A stretch of 64,000 nucleotides of DNA from Leptospiraceae bacterium (GTDB lineage: Bacteria; Spirochaetota; Leptospiria; Leptospirales; Leptospiraceae), in assembly GCA_024233875.1 (NCBI GenBank), contig JACKPB010000011.1, forward strand, positions 62,001-126,000. Reading direction: 5' to 3'. Shown in pieces: positions 18,748 through 28,077 of the stretch. Made by a program: the position numbers and the translations under genes. Below the pieces are notes generated by a model that was not told the origin of the DNA, ran no database searches, and saw nothing but the letters and a program-made list of their open reading frames with translations. Positions within the stretch are counted from its first letter, which is position 1. Each line of letters opens with the position of its first letter.

Positions 18748-18756
18748 AGTCTTAAT

Positions 18757-21666
18757 TTAAAATCTATAATCACCTATACCAAAAACGAATTGAAAACTAG
18801 GTTCTGCTGTATAGGTGGTAAAGGGTCCCAAAGCATTTCTGGTGTAATGAAGTCTTTGTGCAAAGTAGAGCCTGAGAGGAAGTACCGGGATTTGAATCCT
18901 GAGACCGATGCCCCAGGAGTACTTCAATCTCTCAAGAGAAATATTGTCAGATTTCAGAACCAGGAGGTTTGGATCCTCCTTGAGATAAGGGTTTTGATCC
19001 CTTTCTAACTTCTTAAAATTGTAAATATTATAATTTTCTAAATAGTATGCAGTTGCCGGATCATATTTGATTCTTTGTTCCCAAACCTGTTGGTTGAAAT
19101 TATCCGCATTGGTTTTTCTTGTACCTGTCCAGCGTGATACTTCTTCATACAGCGAGCCTGCATCCAGAAAAACTACGAACCAAAGAAAGGTAGGTTCGAT
19201 GGGGAATCGTAACTCTGTATTGAAGAGAAGTCTATGATTTCCTCCATCCCTCCATTCTCTGGGGTAAAGAGAGTCCTGAAAGTTCCACCCTCTGAGTGAT
19301 TCATATCCTCCCAGGTACTGCATGTCCTGTTGGTTTATATAGGGATTGGAAAGTTTGGAGCTATTGGATAGAAATCGATCCGGACGATTGAATTTGGGAA
19401 CTCGTTCATAAAGAAATACATGAGACATCCTAAATTCCTGAACAACTTTCCATTTTCTGAGAGCATTGTTTCTGAAGAGTCCTCCGAAAGTATAATCGAA
19501 CCAACTGTGATAGTACTCAGCAACTACATTGTACCTATCGTAGTGACTCTGACCTCCCAGATATTGACCGGCATTGGAAATAGAGAAATAAGTATTGAGA
19601 CCCCTTGTGGGATTGAATACGTTGTCCCGGGAATCATATCCTATCCCATTAGTAATCTCCGAACGAAATTGCCAGCCCCGATTGACCTCAGCACGTATCG
19701 CATCATTGGCAAGAGAGGAGGCATCCGTGGAGTGGTAAAAACTGGGTGAGTATCTATGAAAATGTGTCCAGTTGATAAATACTCTATGTGCTACTCCCAC
19801 AGAAAATCCAACTCCCTCTCTATTGTATGACGCCCGTTCTTTAATCGAACCACTACCACTATCTGTAATCGATGCCGCTCCCACTGAGATAGTTCTGGAA
19901 GAATAAAACATACTCAGAGTCAAAGCCCAGGGCCGATTGAAAATCCAGGGTTCTGTCCAGGAGAGTTGGAAAAATTTTTGGAGGGGACCGAATTGTAGAC
20001 GTCCTGAGACATTCTGACCGGTTCCGTTTAGATTTCTTTCTCCCAACTGAGTGAAAATGGAAAATCCTGAAATGGTTCCGTATCCCCCACCCATAGAAAT
20101 TGTACCTGTGGGTTGTTCCAAAAGATCAATGATAAGATTCATTTTGGTTTCATCTGATCCGGGGCGGGAATTGAAATTGACTTCTTTGAAATACCCCAGA
20201 TTATAAATTCTCTCTCTGGATCGATTGACTAGAGAGGAATTGAAAAGATCACCCGGTTTGAATAGAAGTTCTCTTCGTATCACACGATCCTGGGTCTTTT
20301 TGTTTCCCTTGATGATAATATTTTCAATGTAAGCCAGATAATTTTCACGTATGGTGAAGTCTACATGTTCAAATTTTCTGTTTTCATATTCCGGATTTTG
20401 ACTAAGAAGTTCTCTTAGTTTTTTGATATTGAATTTTTCTTTATCTTCCTGACATTTGACCGGATCTGAGATGTACTCGGTTCTTGTGCACTGCTCATAT
20501 TCTTTTAGGGTTTCATCATTTAATTCGATGGTTTTTCGTCTGGTAGCTACCTGAGCAAAAATGTATCCTTTGCTACTGTAGACTTCGTTGATCAAAGCCT
20601 TGTCTCTTTGAAACTTTCCTTCATCAAAAATAGATCCCACATCTGAGTTTGTGAATTCAAACATCTCCTCAAAAAAGATTACATCAAATACAGGTTTCCA
20701 TAAATTTCGGGGAGTTCCGGGAGGATTCTCCTCCTTGTTTAAGTAGATGGGGTTTCCTTTTCCATCGTCTGAATAATCGTGGGCAGTTGTGTATCCATTG
20801 AAGTAGTACTTATCTCCTTCATGAATCTTAAAATTGACTATGATTACCCTCTTGTCCTTGAGTCTGGGGTTTTCCCAGCGGATTTCCCAACCGGTTCCCT
20901 CCGGAATGAGTTCGGCATCTAAGTATCCTTTTGCCTGAAGGAAAGCCTGGATTTTTTGTTTGTCCGTTTCATAGGAGGCTTCTTTGAAGTGACCGCTTTC
21001 AATCAATCCCGATTCTTTAAGATCGAGGATGTTTAAGATTTCTGATGGGTCGATTTCTTTTGTTCCCAAAATATTGATTTTTGAAATAGGAATCTCGTCG
21101 CCTTCATCAATGATGAACTTTACTTTGACAACGTTCTTTTTGGGATTGATCTTTCCCATTTCAAACTTTATATAAGCGTGAAAGTATCCTTCATCTCTAT
21201 ACTTTTTGAGAATGGCTTCCCGGGTTGCATTGACTTTTTCAGGTGTGATGACGTCATTTTCTTTCAGGGGGAGTTTGTCACGTAGGTCGGAGGGAAAGAC
21301 TTCATCCGCTCCAACAAATTCTATCTCATCCACCCTCGGTCTTTCTTTGATATCAAAGATGATCTTGACACCATCTTCAAAGAGTTCTGCCTGGAGTTCA
21401 ATATTGTAAAAGTAACCGGTTTTGAATAAGGATTTCAGGTCTTCATTGAGAAGGGTTTCGGTGAGAATGTCTCCCTTCCGCATTTCTATGTGGAGAAAGA
21501 TATCCTCTTTGTCTGTGTTTTTATTTCCCCGAAATTCAATCGCTGTAATTTTTTTGCCGAGATATGCAGATTTGTCCGAGACCAAAGGAGAGCCCGTGAC
21601 AAGATATCCGAGAATGAATACCAATAGTACAAATATTAAGGATTTGAGAGGATTGAAAATTTTCAA
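18757..21666 (-). CDS. bamA: Outer membrane assembly factor BamA (Omp85)
   Basis: The 969-aa protein inserts beta-barrel proteins into the outer membrane. After the signal sequence come POTRA repeats (ITAIEFRGNKNTDKEDIFLH; VDEIEFVGADEVFP; ISKINILGTKEIDP; IENIIIKGNKKTQDRVIRRE). The C-terminal barrel begins at about residue 550 and carries SLRGW, the counterpart of the VRGF/Y lid motif. It ends in an aromatic residue (IGDYRF) as expected. It is about 150 residues longer than E. coli BamA, mainly from a charged insertion around residues 260-440 with a Cys pair (QCTRTE, KCQEDK). It lies 6 bp after exbD and is probably cotranscribed with it. Confidence 0.92.
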   Translation of the reverse strand: MKIFNPLKSLIFVLLVFILGYLVTGSPLVSDKSAYLGKKITAIEFRGNKNTDKEDIFLHIEMRKGDILTETLLNEDLKSLFKTGYFYNIELQAELFEDGVKIIFDIKERPRVDEIEFVGADEVFPSDLRDKLPLKENDVITPEKVNATREAILKKYRDEGYFHAYIKFEMGKINPKKNVVKVKFIIDEGDEIPISKINILGTKEIDPSEILNILDLKESGLIESGHFKEASYETDKQKIQAFLQAKGYLDAELIPEGTGWEIRWENPRLKDKRVIIVNFKIHEGDKYYFNGYTTAHDYSDDGKGNPIYLNKEENPPGTPRNLWKPVFDVIFFEEMFEFTNSDVGSIFDEGKFQRDKALINEVYSSKGYIFAQVATRRKTIELNDETLKEYEQCTRTEYISDPVKCQEDKEKFNIKKLRELLSQNPEYENRKFEHVDFTIRENYLAYIENIIIKGNKKTQDRVIRRELLFKPGDLFNSSLVNRSRERIYNLGYFKEVNFNSRPGSDETKMNLIIDLLEQPTGTISMGGGYGTISGFSIFTQLGERNLNGTGQNVSGRLQFGPLQKFFQLSWTEPWIFNRPWALTLSMFYSSRTISVGAASITDSGSGSIKERASYNREGVGFSVGVAHRVFINWTHFHRYSPSFYHSTDASSLANDAIRAEVNRGWQFRSEITNGIGYDSRDNVFNPTRGLNTYFSISNAGQYLGGQSHYDRYNVVAEYYHSWFDYTFGGLFRNNALRKWKVVQEFRMSHVFLYERVPKFNRPDRFLSNSSKLSNPYINQQDMQYLGGYESLRGWNFQDSLYPREWRDGGNHRLLFNTELRFPIEPTFLWFVVFLDAGSLYEEVSRWTGTRKTNADNFNQQVWEQRIKYDPATAYYLENYNIYNFKKLERDQNPYLKEDPNLLVLKSDNISLERLKYSWGIGLRIQIPVLPLRLYFAQRLHYTRNALGPFTTYTAEPSFQFVFGIGDYRF

Positions 21667-21672
21667 TGAGAT

Positions 21673-22152
21673 TTATTGTTCTTCCGGTTCGGTACTTTCC
21701 TCATTGGAAGTTTCTGATCTTGCACCGGGACCTTTGATCATAGCCAGATTGAAGCGACTCACTCCGGCCGCATTTACCTCATCTATCACTTTTACTACTG
21801 TTTGATAGCTTGCAGTTCCATCACCCCGAATGATGACCTTGTTTTTCTTGGGGTCTCTTTTTTCTTTCGGACCCAAAAATGATATGATCTTGTCTTTTAC
21901 TTTATCGAGAGGAATAGGGGTTTGGTCTTTGTCCAAAAATATCTTTCCTTCTTTGTTCACTGTAATGATTAAATCTTCATGATTCTTTTCTTTGGATGCT
22001 GATGCTGAAGATCTCGGAAGTTCAATCTTTATGGAAGTGCCTTTTTCCAGGGTGGCATTGATAAGAAAGTAAATGACAATGAATGAGATCACATCGATCA
22101 GTGATGTAATGTCAATTCTATCAAAAGTCTTGGTTGTACGTCTAAATTTCAT
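21673..22152 (-). CDS. exbD: ExbD/TolR-family motor protein
   Basis: The 159-aa protein has one N-terminal membrane helix with the proton-carrying Asp (ITSLIDVISFIVIYFL, D20). A periplasmic ExbD/TolR domain follows (KNKVIIRGDGTASYQTVVKV), then an acidic tail. It works with the ExbB-like protein encoded 3 bp upstream as a proton-driven motor that energises TonB or Tol-type envelope processes. The gene is placed directly before bamA, which is unusual compared with tolQR or exbBD-tonB operons. Which partner (TonB, TolA or other) it drives cannot be seen. Confidence 0.88.
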   Translation of the reverse strand: MKFRRTTKTFDRIDITSLIDVISFIVIYFLINATLEKGTSIKIELPRSSASASKEKNHEDLIITVNKEGKIFLDKDQTPIPLDKVKDKIISFLGPKEKRDPKKNKVIIRGDGTASYQTVVKVIDEVNAAGVSRFNLAMIKGPGARSETSNEESTEPEEQ

Positions 22153-22155
22153 AAT

Positions 22156-22764
22156 TTATTTTAAAAGACCCAAAACTTGAGAGGATAGATTTTCCATTTC
22201 TGTAATTTTTTCTTCTTTCTTACGAACTAAAATATTATATGCAATGTAAGAAGGTATGGCGACAGCAAGCCCCATGGCAGTGGTGATCAATGCCTCACTG
22301 ATCCCGATCTCCGCACCCTTAGTTCCTGTTCCTTCCGCAAAGGATCGGATCATCCCGAGAACAGTTCCCAGGACTCCCAGAAGGGGTGAGATGGTTGCTA
22401 TGGTTCCCAATTCAGTAAGAAACTTTTCCATGTGAAATATCTGTCTGTAGGCTTCGGTATTCAACTCATCTTCGATGAATTCACTTTCTCTCCGTCTCTG
22501 CTCGATGGCTACAGAGAGAACATTGGTGCTCGGACCCCAGCTTTTCATTTTCAAATGATCTATAGCTTTGTCCCAATCTCCGGATCTCAGGAACTCTTTC
22601 AAAGTTCTCAGGTCATCGGGGACAAGGGTTTTGAACCGTTGAAAGTAAATGGAACGCTCTATAATGATAGTAAAAGCTATGATGGAGACGAGGATAATGA
22701 TCCCCGGTACTGTCTCGGGAGGAATGGATGAAATGATAGAATTACTTTTTGCCAGAGGCATCAT
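22156..22764 (-). CDS. exbB: ExbB/TolQ/MotA-family motor protein
   Basis: The 202-aa protein has the three-helix MotA/TolQ/ExbB layout. An N-terminal helix (TVPGIIILVSIIAFTIII) comes first, then a cytoplasmic stretch. The pore helices contain LGTIATISPLLGVLGTVLGMI and GISEALITTAMGLAVAIPSYIAYN, the family signature. It forms the pentameric ring around the ExbD dimer. It is the first gene of exbB-exbD-bamA; ATG 22764 has AAGGAAA about 6 nt before it. About 240 bp of divergent noncoding sequence upstream likely holds the promoter. Confidence 0.9.
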   Translation of the reverse strand: MMPLAKSNSIISSIPPETVPGIIILVSIIAFTIIIERSIYFQRFKTLVPDDLRTLKEFLRSGDWDKAIDHLKMKSWGPSTNVLSVAIEQRRRESEFIEDELNTEAYRQIFHMEKFLTELGTIATISPLLGVLGTVLGMIRSFAEGTGTKGAEIGISEALITTAMGLAVAIPSYIAYNILVRKKEEKITEMENLSSQVLGLLK

Positions 22765-23007
22765 AATGATTTCCTTAGCTCTGAGGATGCTTTCTATACA
22801 TATTTCTAAAAGGCTTTTCTATGCCAAACAAATTTCTTTACCTTCCTCTACACAAAACTCAACCACTAAACAATAGACTATTTATGAAAAGGAATGACTT
22901 CCAGAAGAGTTAAAAAAAAATAAAAAATTGGGATTTGAATCAGAATTTGAGATAAGAATTGTTTCTTTCCGAATCATCGAACCCAAATTTTGAATCGGGG
23001 AATTTCA

Positions 23008-23673
23008 ATGAAGAGAGATTACTTATTAATCATTTCGGGGATCATTCCAATTTGTTTCATTTATTACATTCTAACCTATATGAATTCAGACAATCGATTG
23101 GAAAAATTTCGATCTTCCCAAAAAATCACTCTGGAAACTAAAAAAACCTTAAAAATCAAGGATCCCGTCTCCTTTCACGGAGTTCTGACCGAGAAAAACC
23201 CTCCGATATTCAGGGATTTTGCTCTAGCCGGCAAAGAAAGAAAAGTGATGAGAAAAGATCGGAGCATTTGGGTTCCACATGAGCGATACTTTCAGGATTT
23301 GCTCATAAAAATCGATGGAGATTCGGAAGAAACCCTGATTCAAATAGCTCCGGAATACACATTTTGTGGGAAAAATGTTGAGATTCACAGGGGCGAGGAC
23401 AAAGAAGCCAATCGATTCCGGTATCTGGGAATTCGAAATGGAGTGGAGGTCACGGGCTATGGCTATGTTACAAACTTGGATCCGCTCACGATTCAAAGCG
23501 GACATTCTCTCTGTGCGGAATCTTTCGAGGAATATGCAGGCAATCTAAAAGATAGGGGAAATGGATATTTTCTTGTAATACTTTTTGTCACCATTCCCTC
23601 ACTTTTTTTAATTTATTTGGGAATGTTTCGAAATGACAGTGCGAATAGGGGGAAAGAAGACCTTGAAACATAG
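23008..23673 (+). CDS. Membrane protein with two TM segments, possibly GIDE-like
   Basis: The 221-aa product has an N-terminal helix (YLLIISGIIPICFIYYILTY) and a C-terminal helix (YFLVILFVTIPSLFLIYLGM). The ~150-residue domain between is probably beta-rich and should face the periplasm or outside if the first helix is an anchor. Its middle (FHGVLTEKNPP, TLIQIAPEYTFCG, VEVTGYGYVTNL) is reminiscent of GIDE-domain membrane proteins; this is a weak resemblance. ATG 23008 follows GGGGA with 6 nt spacing, better than the upstream TTG 22990. It overlaps msrA by 11 bp, so the pair is probably coupled. Confidence 0.6.
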   Translation: MKRDYLLIISGIIPICFIYYILTYMNSDNRLEKFRSSQKITLETKKTLKIKDPVSFHGVLTEKNPPIFRDFALAGKERKVMRKDRSIWVPHERYFQDLLIKIDGDSEETLIQIAPEYTFCGKNVEIHRGEDKEANRFRYLGIRNGVEVTGYGYVTNLDPLTIQSGHSLCAESFEEYAGNLKDRGNGYFLVILFVTIPSLFLIYLGMFRNDSANRGKEDLET

Positions 23674-24280
23674 AATTTTTTCTTTACTTTTTCTAATTTC
23701 TTTACTTCTTTCGGTATCCGATCTTATCTCTCAATCCGGATCAGACAAAAAGACGGCTACGGCTACTTTTGCCGGAGGTTGTTTCTGGTGTATGGAACCC
23801 CCTTTCGATAAGACAAAAGGTGTGCTTTCTACTACTTCCGGATATACGGGAGGAAGAACTATCAATCCGGGATACAAAGAAGTTTCCTCCGGATCAACCG
23901 GGCATGCTGAAGCGATTCAGGTGGAATACGATCCGAATCTTGTTTCTTATGAGAAATTATTGGAAGTGTTTTGGAGAAATATTGATCCAACAGTCGAAAA
24001 TAAGCAGTTTTGTGATCATGGAGATCAGTATCGCTCGGAAATTTTTGTCCATTCGGAAGATCAAAAAAAATTAGCCAATCAGTCCTTAGAAAAGGTCAGA
24101 AAAAAATTCAAAAAAGTTTATACCCGTATTACAGACTTCAAAGTTTTTTACCCTGCTGAAGAATACCACCAGGACTATTATATGAAAAATCCGGTTCGAT
24201 ACAAGTACTATAGATTTAGCTGCGGAAGAGATCAGAGATTGGATGAGCTCTGGGGTAAGGATAGAGAAAAAAATCATTGA
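23663..24280 (+). CDS. msrA: Exported peptide methionine sulfoxide reductase MsrA
   Basis: MsrA reduces methionine-S-sulfoxide in proteins. The catalytic motif is GGCFWCMEPPF; also present are TSGYTGG, VSSGSTGHAEAIQVEYDP and AEEYHQDYY, and a C-terminal Cys (FSCGRD) that may act as recycling Cys. TTG 23663 was chosen because it follows GGGGGAAAG and starts directly with a signal peptide (KHRIFSLLFLISLLLSVSDL). The product should therefore act in the periplasm rather than the cytosol. It overlaps the upstream membrane-protein gene by 11 bp. No msrB is adjacent. Electrons could come from a periplasmic thioredoxin such as the one encoded near 17.6 kb, which is an inference. Confidence 0.88.
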   Translation: MKHRIFSLLFLISLLLSVSDLISQSGSDKKTATATFAGGCFWCMEPPFDKTKGVLSTTSGYTGGRTINPGYKEVSSGSTGHAEAIQVEYDPNLVSYEKLLEVFWRNIDPTVENKQFCDHGDQYRSEIFVHSEDQKKLANQSLEKVRKKFKKVYTRITDFKVFYPAEEYHQDYYMKNPVRYKYYRFSCGRDQRLDELWGKDREKNH

Positions 24281-24303
24281 ATCCTAAGAATGGTAAGTTC
24301 TGA

Positions 24304-25269
24304 ATGAATCTCATGAAAAAAATTCTTTTGTCTCTTCTTCTATCAATCCTTAGTTTCGCCTGTTACCATTCCATTCGAGAAAAAGTCAGGATTGTTCCGA
24401 AGGAAATCGATCTTCAGGGGCATCGTGGGGCTAGGGGGTTGAAGCCGGAGAATACTCTCCCCGGATTTCTGGAAGCACTAAATCATGGAGTGAAAACTCT
24501 TGAATTGGACACTGTACTTACTTCGGATTTGAATTTATTGATCCACCACAATACAGATACAAATCCAAGTTTGTGTCAATATTTGGATGGAAAACCAATT
24601 GAATCCAAACCCATCCGTACTCTACCTATTTCAGAATTGAAAAAAATGGATTGCGGTTCCAAAAAAAATCCGGATTTTCAATACCAGGATTCTGTACCCG
24701 GAACTTCTCCGATCACTCTGGATGAACTTTTTCTCTTTATCAAAAAAGAATCCGAGAAGGATGAAAGATTTCAGAAGGTTCAATTCAATATTGAAATGAA
24801 ATTCGGGAAAGACGCTGATGTAGAAGAAATGGAAGTCTTTGCAAAGCGTATCACGGAAGTGATTTCTTCCCATGGAATGGTAGAGCGTTCCACTGTTCAG
24901 TCTTTTTTGCCTCAGTCCTTACCTATTGTCAGGAAGCACATTCCTGAGATAAAGACCTCCGCTCTCTACGCACCGACTCTGGTTCAGGGGATCACTCTTA
25001 AACTGGGATTGGGTTCCTGGATTCGGGAATCTATTTTGGAAGACAGTAAGGCAAATGGTGCTTCCGTAGTTTCTCCTTACTTTTTGTATGTAGATCAGGA
25101 TTTTGTTAGAAAGGCACATTCAATGGGGTTGAAAGTAATCCCCTGGACAGTCAATGATCCTGAAGAAATGAAGTATTTGATCCGACTCGGTGTGGATGGC
25201 TTGATTTCAGATTATCCCAACCGCATGAGGAGAGCAGTGGATGAACTGCCGGAAAGCATTTGGAATTGA
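24304..25269 (+). CDS. glpQ: Glycerophosphodiester phosphodiesterase lipoprotein (GlpQ type)
   Basis: The 321-aa enzyme hydrolyses glycerophosphodiesters to glycerol-3-phosphate and alcohol. Motifs are QGHRGARGLKPENTLPGF (catalytic His, Arg, Glu), LELDTVLTSD, the second catalytic His in LLIHHNTDT, and GLKVIPWTVND near the C-terminus. The N-terminus KKILLSLLLSILSFAC is a lipoprotein signal with lipid-modified Cys, so it is exported and membrane attached. ATG 24313 is an alternative start three codons later. It lies 23 bp after msrA. Spirochaete GlpQ homologues are known surface or periplasmic lipoproteins. Confidence 0.87.
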   Translation: MNLMKKILLSLLLSILSFACYHSIREKVRIVPKEIDLQGHRGARGLKPENTLPGFLEALNHGVKTLELDTVLTSDLNLLIHHNTDTNPSLCQYLDGKPIESKPIRTLPISELKKMDCGSKKNPDFQYQDSVPGTSPITLDELFLFIKKESEKDERFQKVQFNIEMKFGKDADVEEMEVFAKRITEVISSHGMVERSTVQSFLPQSLPIVRKHIPEIKTSALYAPTLVQGITLKLGLGSWIRESILEDSKANGASVVSPYFLYVDQDFVRKAHSMGLKVIPWTVNDPEEMKYLIRLGVDGLISDYPNRMRRAVDELPESIWN

Positions 25270-25286
25270 TCTTTTAATAGGAAATC

Positions 25287-26153
25287 TTATCTGGCTACTT
25301 CGTTTATGAGTTTTCCCAAAAGTGCATCGTGTGTCTGCATGGCTTTGGCATTTGCCTCATAGGCGCGGTTTACTTCGATCATCTCAACCATCTCGGTAAC
25401 TACCTGGACATTGGAAGCTTCCAAATATCCCTGGAGCACTTCGGGTTCGGTAGTTTCGGATGGGAAGGGTCTGGGTTCACCGGATTCGGGAGTGTCCACA
25501 TAAAAGGAATCGCCCTCCTTGTCCAGGTGACGGGGATTCTCGACAGTTCGAATCTTTAACTTATCCAGAGTCACTGCATTTTCATATCGATTGTCTGCTG
25601 TAGTGGTAGTCGCTCTCGGATCATTTCCTATATCTGCATTGATGATCAGATCCCCATTCTCTTTGATGAGAAAATTGTCTCTAGTTACCTGAATCGGACC
25701 TTTTTCTCCCATGAGAGGAAATCCCTGAGGAGTCACCAGGTAGCCATTTGTGTCGAGGACGAAAGCTCCACTTCTGGTGAGTCTCTCACCGCGGTTGGTC
25801 ATCACTACCAAAAATGCAGGATGTTCCGAACCGGGTCTGTCCTGAAGCATGATGTCGAAAGGATTTCCGGTTTTTTTGACCGCGCCCTGTTCGAATCGGG
25901 TATAGATTTCATTGACTTCTGTTCCCAGTCCCAGTTTCCCGACAACCGGAGCTGTATCGAAAGAACCCATAGGAGTTCTGCCCACACCATCTTCGTCATA
26001 TCTGTGGATGAGCATTTCCGGAAATGTTTTGAAAACTGTGGTGTCTCTTTTGAAAGCAGTTTTATCGGCGTTGGCGAGATTGTTTGCAATCACATCCATC
26101 CTAACCTGCTGGGAAATCATCCCGTTGGAACCAGTATAAATACCTCTAAGCAT
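25287..26153 (-). CDS. Flagellar basal-body rod protein, FlgF/FlgG family
   Basis: The 288-aa protein has the axial-protein N-terminal signature (GSNGMISQQVRMDVIANNLANADKT region) and C-terminal signature (QGYLEASNVQVVTEMVEMIEVNRAYEANAK region). These pack as coiled coils in the periplasmic rod. A FlgF/FlgG-type central domain lies between. It is a single copy here with no partner flgG, so I cannot decide between FlgF (FlhO) and FlgG; isolation from a fla operon slightly favours FlgF. It would belong to the periplasmic flagella of spirochaetes. The preceding gene on the same strand ends 57 bp upstream. Confidence 0.85.
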   Translation of the reverse strand: MLRGIYTGSNGMISQQVRMDVIANNLANADKTAFKRDTTVFKTFPEMLIHRYDEDGVGRTPMGSFDTAPVVGKLGLGTEVNEIYTRFEQGAVKKTGNPFDIMLQDRPGSEHPAFLVVMTNRGERLTRSGAFVLDTNGYLVTPQGFPLMGEKGPIQVTRDNFLIKENGDLIINADIGNDPRATTTTADNRYENAVTLDKLKIRTVENPRHLDKEGDSFYVDTPESGEPRPFPSETTEPEVLQGYLEASNVQVVTEMVEMIEVNRAYEANAKAMQTHDALLGKLINEVAR

Positions 26154-26210
26154 AAGACACCTCTAGTTATCTATCGATCAAAAATGAAATTTCATTAGCA
26201 AAAAAGACCT

Positions 26211-27245
26211 TCAGCCGGAGGAATCTTTGAGATGAATCGATTTCTTATTCTTATGGTGGAGAATCAGGTAGTAAACTATGGGAGGAAGTCCTGTCAGGCA
26301 GGCCCGAACCAAATAGGGTAAGTTTTCAAAAAACAAGCTCAGGAGAAAAAACAAGGGAGAGGGAAGAAGATTGATCAGGGAAAAATGAAAGAGGGCCTGT
26401 TTTTTGGAAAAGTATCCGGACTGTTGAATTCTCTGATACAAATGCTCCCTATGTGCGGAGAGAATATTTTTTCGTGCCAGAGTTCGCCTGAGCAAAGTAA
26501 AGAGTCCATCTATCCAAAATGCCGGAAGAAGGAGGGGGAGGTAAAACAAATCACCGGTCAATCCATCAATTTTTGAAAAGAAAAGAGAAGTGGCTATAAA
26601 AAATCCCAAACCGAGGGATCCGGAGTCACCCAGAAAGAGGCTGGCATTGGGATAATTGTAAAAAAGAAAGGGGAGCATGGAAAAGAGAAGAAGTAGAAAT
26701 GTGAGTCCAAATCCGCTATGAAGAGAATCGGTTAGAAAGAATAGATTTATGAAAAATATAAAAAAAGATCCGCTGAGGTAGAAATCCAATCCATCCATAA
26801 AGTTGGCCAGATTGATGGTAAAGTGAAGGATGAGACTCAGGAAAAGCAAAGTAAAGAAATGGCCTGTAGAAAGATGAATTCCCAGAAAGTAGGCTTCCGG
26901 ATGAAAAAAATACAAAACCGGGAAAAGAAATAGCAATTCTAAAATGAGTTTGAGAACGGAAGAGAGGTTGTAAAGATCATCCAGAAAGCCGAGAATGGCA
27001 AAGAATAGAGATCCCAAAAGAAAGAACAAAAAAGTATATCCATCAATTTCTTTTTGAAGATAGAGTGCAGGGAAAAGTATCCAGAATGCTGCAAAGAAGA
27101 AAAACCCGCCGGATTTTTTAGTAGGTTTGTCATGCATACTTCTATGGTTGGGAACATCCCTGAGTCGGGGAGTGTCCATTTTCATAAATAGATACAGGAA
27201 AAGGCTACCCAGTAGAGTAGATAAAAAAAAGTTTAGTAATGTCAT
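26211..27245 (-). CDS. MraY/WecA-family polyprenyl-phosphate sugar-1-phosphate transferase
   Basis: The 344-aa protein has about ten membrane helices and the family's cytoplasmic motifs: VPNHRSMHDKPTKKSGG, the metal-binding NLANFMDGLD, FLGDSGSLGLGF, and the HxHxQR-type AHREHLYQR. It transfers a sugar phosphate from a UDP-sugar to undecaprenyl phosphate, starting a polysaccharide such as O-antigen. Because it lacks murein neighbours it is more likely a WecA/WbpL-type enzyme than MraY. It is divergent from the ABC ATPase gene with 70 bp between and upstream of the flagellar gene. The sugar specificity is not visible. Confidence 0.85.
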   Translation of the reverse strand: MTLLNFFLSTLLGSLFLYLFMKMDTPRLRDVPNHRSMHDKPTKKSGGFFFFAAFWILFPALYLQKEIDGYTFLFFLLGSLFFAILGFLDDLYNLSSVLKLILELLFLFPVLYFFHPEAYFLGIHLSTGHFFTLLFLSLILHFTINLANFMDGLDFYLSGSFFIFFINLFFLTDSLHSGFGLTFLLLLFSMLPFLFYNYPNASLFLGDSGSLGLGFFIATSLFFSKIDGLTGDLFYLPLLLPAFWIDGLFTLLRRTLARKNILSAHREHLYQRIQQSGYFSKKQALFHFSLINLLPSPLFFLLSLFFENLPYLVRACLTGLPPIVYYLILHHKNKKSIHLKDSSG

Positions 27246-27315
27246 CGAATTGAATTCGGAAAATAATCTCTAATTAGATCACCAAATCTCTTCTATGGAT
27301 TTAGAAAAGGAAAAA

Positions 27316-28074
27316 ATGAAAAACGATCCAGCTATTCTCGTTCGGAATCTCAGCATCTCTATTCATGGAAATTCCATTCTAAAGAATCTATCAGTTTCTA
27401 TTGAAAAATTCAAAATCACTTGCATAGTGGGAGAGTCCGGATCAGGGAAATCAACCTTTTTCAAATATCTTTTAGGATTGAGGGAAGGGATGCAGGTAGA
27501 GGGTTCTGCGTTCATTTTCGGTGAGGAATTGATTGTACCATCTGATAAAATTCAAATTGTTTTTCAGGATCCATTTCTTTATTTCAATCCCAATTGGAAT
27601 CTGGAAAAATCTTTGTTGGAGCCCGTCTTTCTACAAAAGAAAGATCCCGAAAAGTTGAAACCAATTCTACTCAAAAACCTGGAAATGTTTTCCTTAGATC
27701 CGAATTCGATACATAAAAAACCGGATGAATTTTCGGGAGGTGAACTTCAGAGGCTCTCTATCGTTCGGGCTCTCATGACCGAACCGGAAATTCTCCTCAT
27801 GGATGAGCCTGTAAGTGGTCTGGATCGGTTGGTTTTGGAGGATACGATTGCATTCATTCATCGCCTTCAAAAACAAAATCCAATGACCTTGGTGATCATT
27901 ACTCATGATTTGGAATTTGCGGGGGGAGTTTCCGATTCTGTCATTGTTCTGAATAGAGGGGAGATCATAGAGTTCGGTAGATCAACCGAAGTATTTTCTA
28001 ATCCACAAAATGAAACCACAAAAGGTCTGCTTAAGGCACGAAATCTTTCCGGAATTCGTTGGAAAGAAGGTTAA
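27316..28074 (+). CDS. ABC transporter ATP-binding protein, OppD/DppD-like
   Basis: The ~252-aa ATPase shows Walker A (GESGSGKST), the Q-loop (IVFQDPF), the signature FSGGELQRLSIVRAL, Walker B (EILLMDEPVSGLD) and the switch His (VIITHDLEFA). The overall pattern resembles peptide/nickel importer ATPases. ATG 27316 follows AAAAGGA with 5 nt spacing and was preferred to ATG 27295. No permease or binding protein lies nearby, so its membrane partner is unknown. A 14-bp palindrome starts 4 nt after its stop codon. Confidence 0.85.
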   Translation: MKNDPAILVRNLSISIHGNSILKNLSVSIEKFKITCIVGESGSGKSTFFKYLLGLREGMQVEGSAFIFGEELIVPSDKIQIVFQDPFLYFNPNWNLEKSLLEPVFLQKKDPEKLKPILLKNLEMFSLDPNSIHKKPDEFSGGELQRLSIVRALMTEPEILLMDEPVSGLDRLVLEDTIAFIHRLQKQNPMTLVIITHDLEFAGGVSDSVIVLNRGEIIEFGRSTEVFSNPQNETTKGLLKARNLSGIRWKEG

Positions 28075-28077
28075 AAA

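Noticed and set aside
21422..21805. 127-codon plus-strand open frame over bamA/exbD
   Set aside because: Antisense to two well-supported genes.
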